Source of the DNA: Membranipora membranacea | Lineage: Eukaryota; Bryozoa; Gymnolaemata; Cheilostomatida; Membraniporidae | Direction: 5' to 3' | Assembly (NCBI GenBank): GCA_914767715.1 | Contig: OU612073.1 | Coordinates: 25,606,001 to 25,670,000 of the forward strand | DNA length: 64,000 nucleotides | Shown: in pieces, positions 58,466 to 64,000 of the stretch | Numbering within the stretch: position 1 is the stretch's first letter | How the letters are laid out: each line of letters opens with the position of its first letter | The notes under the pieces: generated by a model | The model's database searches: none | What the model was told of the DNA's origin: nothing | Seen by the model: the letters and a program-made list of their open reading frames with translations, nothing else | Program-made: the position numbers and the translations under genes

Positions 58466-59835
58466 GATAAGCTCAAGGTTAAGATCCAATCTATTCAGAT
58501 ATTGTCGAGCACAAAGAGCCCCAGTCAAAGTTTAAGGCAGAGATGAAGGTAAGACGACCTATTGCTGTCACTGCTCACCGATGACCTCCCTACTGCCACA
58601 CATTGCGAAGTGTTTATCGTTTATGTTTTGAGCTTTCAGGTCTCTAAAGTCTGGTCTGTCTGGTTTATCAATCCTGCAAAATATTTTAGATGTTGATTTT
58701 CTTCTCTCATGCTCCTATGGTTGACTTCATCTGCCGTATAAGGTTACAAATACGAAGAATTGATTACATCACACAGTGGACTTTGGTATTGCTCTGATAA
58801 CCAAACTGAAAATCCCAAACTTTCCACATACAAAAAATGACAATATTGTAATCTGACAAGCCGCTCTTTGTCTGCATGTATGTATCGTTTTCTTTGATTG
58901 ATCGCCCATTATAAACACAAACAGAGTTGTTTATGTATTACTCTGTGTCTTTGTTTGAAATACAAAAGCTGGTGGAAATAAATGTTTATCTAAGACAGAT
59001 TATGGCTGTGACGTTGAATGTTGACGTTGATGTTAAATTGTTTCATCATATTAATGTTGTAATATGAGGTAAGCCTACGTAATATTAGGATTAACAGGAT
59101 TATCATTGTTTCCCAACTTATTGGCCATTTACAAACAAGCCACAAATACATCAATCCATTCAGCCCATGAGGCGAGGTTAATTAATTCATAACTCGTAAT
59201 CTATGGTCAATCTATATCTATAAAACTAGAGGGTGTTTTTGAAGCCATTCAGTCTCATCTTTGAGTCAAAAGGATCTGCTTAACTTCAAGGGAAGATAAT
59301 CAGCCTCACAATAATCTTACACCAATATGGCACTCGCCTGGTAAGAGTATGATCAGCTCTAGGTTATTAGGTATTGTAGGGATTTCCATCAAAATTTTGG
59401 TGCCAAAATGCTTTTTGATATCATCCTTTAATAAAGCTACTCTACAGTAGCGTTTTGGTTTATACTCGTATTGCTGGCACCAGCAGGTATTAGCCATAGA
59501 GTTATCCCCTATAGTATTAGCACAGGGATCTCTTTCTGATACCTAAGTTTTCTAGCTTTTGTCAGATGATGTAGCTGAACTTCAATAAATCTATTGATGA
59601 AAGTAAAACACAATATAGCTTATCATGACCTCTTCATATTTTTATTCTATGACTACAGGCGAAATATCTTTTGTTTATCCCCAATTGATGTTCATTAGTA
59701 GATGGTTTCCTACCTTGCAGGGAAATCTAATCATGAATTGTTGGCTGTTTAATTGTAAACTCACACACATGCAAGTGCTTGTTCTCTATGAAATCACCGC
59801 CCGACTACTTATTAGTATCTGTTCACCATTGTCAG
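58466..59835. other. Upstream or intronic sequence of the Cys-rich gene
   Basis: A possible small exon ends at GAGATGAAG|GTAAGA (58551), with IVEHKEPQSKFKAEMK open before it, but I could find no good acceptor and its phase does not fit the exon at 59836. Nothing else was recognised in this stretch. Confidence 0.3.
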
Positions 59836-60693
59836 AAGAGAAGACAACTGGAACAAGTAAGAACAGACAGAGAGAAGCACAAACTGATCTCTCAGCAGAT
59901 TCTACTCTAGGCAGACAACAAGTGTGTAAAGGATTAAAGAAGTTTTACCGCAGACGACCCAAACCAGCAGATAGATATAAATGTGTGGGGAGGAGAACTA
60001 CAGGATGGTGCTGCAAAGGTAAGATTATCTACTGTCTCCATCATGTGAGCTGTGTCGTCATATAACATTCTGCACATGTGCAGCTCTGGGGCATGAGCTG
60101 ATCTCTGCATATTTGAGTCTCAGAATTCTGAAGCCATTTGATCGACCAACTGCTCCTATTGCTTCTCTTTCTATGCATGGGAATCTACAGAAAGAGTTAT
60201 CTTCTGTTGTCAACATTAGCTCATGTTGATTGTCAGTCTATAAGATCGTGTATGATGTATAATTAGCATTACGAGAACATCTCCTTTGTGGTAACGATAG
60301 CCTAGTCCCCTAGTCCCCTAGTTAGTCAGTGATCTACATACAGCCCAGTCAAGGTCACAAGGTCACAAGATCACAAGAGTCAGTATGGTCATATTAGCCT
60401 TGCCTCAATGTGTTTGATTTGGCCGCCTGCTAGAATCTCAATCTTAATTCAATGTGCTGATAGTTTGATACTTTATTTCAGAGCTGATAAGGTGTGAGTG
60501 TGAGAGCTATGGTAACTTTTATCGTCCGGTTAGTGCAGACAACTGTCAGTCATTCATACAAGCGACAATCTCAGGCGATGTGAGCGTCGGTACTACATTC
60601 CAATGTGCTGGTAACACTGTGTTTGATATAGAGAAGTGTGCCTGCAGCAGTGAGATTGACACCTGTCCTAGAACCTGTCAGTCTTCACAATAA
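59836..60693 (+). CDS. Last two exons of a Cys-rich protein with a CBM14-like (chitin-binding type 2) end
   Basis: Exon 59836-60018 (acceptor ATTGTCAG, donor AAAG|GTAAGA, phase 1 at both ends) gives a polar, basic stretch (KKFYRRRPKPADRYKCVGRR) ending TGWCCKG. Exon 60482-60693 gives CECESYGNFYRPVSADNCQS, GTTFQC, NTVFDIEKCACS and DTCPRTC before TAA. The spacing C-x-C-x4-G-x-F-x-x-P-x5-C and the later F-x4-C-x-C match the peritrophin-A/CBM14 pattern, with the usual third Cys of that fold missing. Proteins of this family bind chitin outside the cell; here this is inference. The open frame continues upstream to 59625 (with a hydrophobic stretch QVLVLYEITARLLISI), so the start of the exon is uncertain and the first exon was not found. 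Confidence 0.55.
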
Positions 60694-60949
60694 CAAGCAC
60701 CTGCCCAGCATCCGTCAGACTTCACACATGATGAGACAATATACTCCAGGTGTCATCAGCCATCAGCTTGCTCCTCAAACTATCTCTGCTCAATTATAAA
60801 TATAATATTTATTTATGTAAATCAGACTTTGCCTTTTGTGTTACTGATACCATACCATTCATATCATTCATTAGTTTTATGTTTTTGATGAGGAAGGAAA
60901 CGCTGCCGATATAATATAATTATTATTAGTACTACATCAGTTTTCTCTC
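60694..60949. other. 3' flank of the Cys-rich gene
   Basis: AT-rich sequence with no canonical AATAAA seen; ATAAATATAATATTTATTTA at about 60796 is the only candidate region for 3'-end formation. Confidence 0.3.
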
Positions 60950-61145
60950 AAAATGCAATGTAAAGAACTCTACACAGCGCTTATTTAAATACAATGTAAA
61001 GATCTCTACACAGCGCTCATTTAAATACAATGTAAAGAACTCTACACAGCGCTTATTTAAATACAGTGTAAAGAACTCTACACAGCGCTTATTTAAATGC
61101 AATGTAAAGAACTCTACACAGCGCTTATTTAAATACAATGTAAAG
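60950..61145. repeat. 36-bp tandem array (AAAGAACTCTACACAGCGCT type), about five copies
   Basis: Five 36-bp units with few substitutions. The minus strand is open and reads FTLYLNKRCVEF repeats, a by-product of the in-frame period. It abuts a set of short TGAAAATGACC words (61155-61235) that lead into the foldback element. Confidence 0.92.
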
Positions 61146-61957
61146 AACGAATCACTATGAAAATGACCCAGAATGAAAATGACCTGAGATGAAATTGACC
61201 TGGAATGAAAATGACCTGCATAATGAAAATGACCCGAGGTCAGGGTCATCTTAAGCTGTCCGACTCATCCCGATATTGGCAGGTCACAAAAAGTCTATTA
61301 CCGGAAATGAAAATGACCCAACCAATCATAAACCTATATGAAAATGACCCAACCAATCACAACCATATATGAAAATGACCCAACCAATCATAAACCTATA
61401 TGAAAATGACCCAACCAATCACAACCATATATGAAAATGACCCAACCAATCCCTGAAGGTGTTACAACATAGTATTTAACTTTTGTCATAGTTAAAGGTA
61501 AAGTATGGAATATATACATAGCTATGGTAGCAATGAACTAAACCTTTAGTTCATTGATGGTAGGCTATCTGGGGTGGGGTTATGGACCCCCCACTCCTGC
61601 CTGCCTACCAGTTCACCAATTCAAGAATTGTCATTTTTCTGTTAGAAGATTCAAAATATGTGGTGACACCTATTTGACAGGTGACACTACTATTGACAGC
61701 CAGTGTTTTTTTAGCAGAGATCACATCATTTTTCTTGTTGTAATTTATTCATAGGTTAAATCAAAATGAACTCAACCATGGCCCTTGCATATGTATGTGT
61801 ATAATTAATAAATAAATATGTATTGTGTGTCTTGAATACTTTCCCATGCACAACAACATTTTCATGTACCAATCCAATCTTATCGCCTGTTGATTGTTAT
61901 AATAACCAAACCAAACCAAACCAAAACAAGTTGATTCTGTGTTGATAAATCAAGTGA

Positions 61958-62235
61958 AGGCCAGCTGTGGACGCCATCACCGGGCTTAGAGAAGTTGGCG
62001 TCTCCACATCTAGTCTGATCACATTCTATAGATCGAGGATTCTGTCAGTGAACTCATACGTGGCTCCAAGTTGGTTTCCATACTTGTCAAAGGGGGACAA
62101 GGAGAGACTTGAAGGGCTTGAGAAATTAAGTGTTGTCCGTAAATCTTGCCATCTATGTAGAATGTCATGATGAGCGGCTTGCGGCATTGAATTTAACAGA
62201 ACATTTGATGCCCCAACTATTGTATTGTATTGCAT
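61958..62235 (+). pseudogene. C-terminal fragment of a non-LTR reverse transcriptase
   Basis: The plus strand reads GLREVGVSTSSLITFYRSRI, then NSYVAPSWFPYLSKGDKERL and EGLEKLS, then after a break DERLAALNLTEHL. This is the conserved thumb and C-terminal part of CR1/Jockey-type reverse transcriptases (pattern ...VLEYAAPVWHPYL...LE.IQ...). It has no catalytic region, is broken and lies inside the foldback element. Confidence 0.7.
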
Positions 62236-62297
62236 GTGTATTTTGAACCATCTATCATTGCAATAACCATCACATTAGGCTTATGAGTTGTTGTGTC

Positions 62298-62492
62298 TCA
62301 TAAGAAACTGATAAAGCTGTTCTTTCTCTTCTCAGTCCTACACTTTTCAGCTCTATTAATCATAGGTCTGCAAGAGGATGTTCTACAAGTGTTGAATCTT
62401 ATACGACTAAAAGATCGATGGCTCGGATTGTTGCTAATCTTTTTAAAATAATTTTGTGACATAGAAAATAAAAACTCATTGACAGTAGTCAA
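62298..62492 (-). pseudogene. Extreme C-terminal fragment of a non-LTR retrotransposon, opposite strand
   Basis: The minus strand ends in EKCRTEKRKNSFISFL, which resembles the R(T/N)xRxKNSFIP motif near the C-terminus of many non-LTR reverse transcriptases. It is too short to classify. It faces the fragment at 61958-62235 within the foldback element. Confidence 0.5.
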
Positions 62493-63714
62493 GTTTAGAA
62501 GTGATAACCGTTCTTCATAACATTCAATATCAGTATAAATAATCTTAGTGGCTGTCTTTTGTCAGTGTTCGACAATAAACTATGTCCATAATGTAGCAGA
62601 GCACACCAACCATCCATTCCACCATTACCTACATTCAAACCCTGTCACATCACAAAACCCCGGCCCTCCCTTAATTCAACACAGCTCTTTGCGGAAAAAG
62701 CCTTTTTTATAAATACACCTAACTACATCATTACCTTTTTTCTTATTGTTTCTTTTTTTGTTGTTGTTTACAAATACAATGGTCATATTTGCTCTTTGAT
62801 TTGATCGGTGTTAAATATCATATATCAAAATTTCAAACTAAAAAAACCAAGAAGCATAGAAAAATATATCATAATTAAATAATAAATTACATAGCGCAAA
62901 ATACTATTGCTGTTCGAAGCGCTTCTGTAGTCCTTATTATATGTTGTGCAGTAGCGTCCCGATTATCAATCTATCACAAATTCATTTGTAAAGTGACATT
63001 TATCATGTATATATCTGAGAGAGAGGGTCTTACGTTGATCGTAGAGAGGTGAGAACAATGCTCGATATCAGCTATAACATCTCATTTAGTCAGTAAATGA
63101 CCTTTGTGGTTGCCAATGTTTGATGACTGAATTGGAGTAATCATTTGCTTGTTTGAGGACAAAAGTGACAAATGCACACAACATGACACCATGTGCAAAA
63201 TGTAACAAAACTCTGCATAAAATGTGAAAACGTGCAAAACCCAACAACAATACAAAATTCCTTAACTATTGACCGCTTTCTGTTGCCATCATCGCTAGAA
63301 AATTGGAGTATGTGACGAGCAACATGACTGTCAAAGATATTACAGCAATCGGATAGCCTTGCCCCAGTTATTTCACCTGCAATAACACGCAAAAAATATA
63401 TATGCTACTCAATGCTAATGTTGAAGTTGATATGTTTAGAGAATTATGAATAGTCATCAAAAAGTTAGGAATTCAGATTTTGTTTTGACTTTTGAGCTGC
63501 TGAAAATATCTTAAGATATCCAAAATACACAATGCTGCTATGTTATAGACAGCAAAATGTGTGGTGTATTCTTACTATGTATATTTTATCATAAAAACGA
63601 TAATGTATGTCCACCATAAAATCAATGAAGAGGTTCATTGATCAAGAGTCAACATAATAGCAGCTGTTAGCAAAGTGAAACTGATACATGTGTGTAACTA
63701 GCCTAGGCTAACTC
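62493..63714. other. Interior of the foldback element, no gene recognised
   Basis: AT-rich sequence. The open frames (for example on the minus strand at 63141-63392) show no family features. No transposase motif was seen. Confidence 0.5.
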
Positions 63715-64000
63715 TCTTGTGTAGGGGGTTTGTAACCCCACCCCAAACAGCCTCCCAAGGCTGTGTAAATATTCCTCATTTACCTTTAACTATGAATACC
63801 TTCAAGGATTGGTTGGGTCATTTTCATGTATGGGTGTGATTGGTTGGATCATTTCATGTAGGTGTCTGATTGGTTGGGTCATTTTCATGTAGGTGTCTGA
63901 TTGGTTGGGTCATTTTCATTTCCGGTTTTAGACTGATTTAATCTCCTTGCACCATTTTATATATATATGTCAAGGTCAACTTAAGGTTGTTTTCATACTC

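Larger units (their letters stand above)
61293..63930. mobile_element. Foldback element with long inverted arms and subterminal repeats
   Basis: The left arm (about 61293-61600) and the right arm (about 63715-63930) are inverted complements. Both start from ACCGGAAATGAAAATGACCC and contain several AAAATGACCCAACCAATC words (five left, four right). Then comes AATCC(C/T)TGAAGGT, then AGTTAAAGGTAAA, then a TGGGGTGGGGTTA block. The interior holds two retrotransposon 3' fragments and AT-rich sequence. No transposase was recognised, so the element would be non-autonomous. Similar words continue outside both arms (TGAAAATGACC at 61155-61235), so the true ends may be further out and the right end may pass the window edge. 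Confidence 0.8.

Noticed and set aside
57129-58546. Open frames of about 345 codons on both strands (MEYIDYM and IYHHIIY repeats)
   Set aside because: By-product of a 21-bp AT-rich unit without stops; no domain and no flanking exon structure.
60932-61249. 105-codon minus-strand frame with FTLYLNKRCVEF repeats
   Set aside because: Only the 36-bp array in frame; no supporting splice sites or start.

Overview
The window is animal (metazoan) nuclear DNA. It is AT-rich, its genes are split by GT-AG introns, and it carries non-LTR retrotransposon fragments, MITE-like elements, tRNA-derived short repeats and an extraordinary amount of minisatellite. Secreted PAN/apple plus C-type lectin proteins and a CBM14-like domain fit an aquatic invertebrate, perhaps a lophotrochozoan, but the sequence alone cannot fix the species.

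Layout. (1) 1348-7466, + strand: the last six visible exons (431 residues) of the mRNA cap-1 2'-O-methyltransferase CMTR1; the 5' part lies outside the window. (2) 10452-13318, + strand: a five-exon gene for a small membrane protein with PPxY motifs. (3) 15857-19219, - strand: a complete four-exon secreted PAN + C-type lectin gene. (4) 19604 to about 40369, + strand: a membrane-protein exon followed by a 19.1-kb array of a 28-bp unit, then two candidate last exons. (5) 46228-54465, + strand: a complete four-exon paralogue of the lectin gene, in opposite orientation. Its introns hold a 3-kb 12-bp array, a MITE and two decayed retrotransposon pieces. (6) 55055-58465: a 21-bp array interrupted by a 5'-truncated retrotransposon with a YADD box. 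(7) 59836-60693, + strand: the last two exons of a Cys-rich protein with a CBM14-like end. (8) 61.3-63.9 kb: a large inverted-repeat (foldback) element.

The main observation is that several arrays are built on exon-intron junctions. In CMTR1, in the PPxY membrane gene and in the minus-strand lectin, the repeat unit consists of the end of an exon plus its 5' splice site, so every copy carries a fresh GT donor (about 60, 22 and 17 donors). In the lectin the 78-bp unit is a multiple of three without stops, so splicing at any copy keeps frame and would add blocks of 26 residues. The 19-kb array begins about 15 bases after a donor, and each unit holds a donor-like GTATGT and a pyrimidine-rich ...CTACTAG. 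I know of no description of this pattern and treat its functional meaning as inference.

All exon joins were deduced by hand from splice consensus, reading phase and family resemblance; no transcript or database evidence was available.
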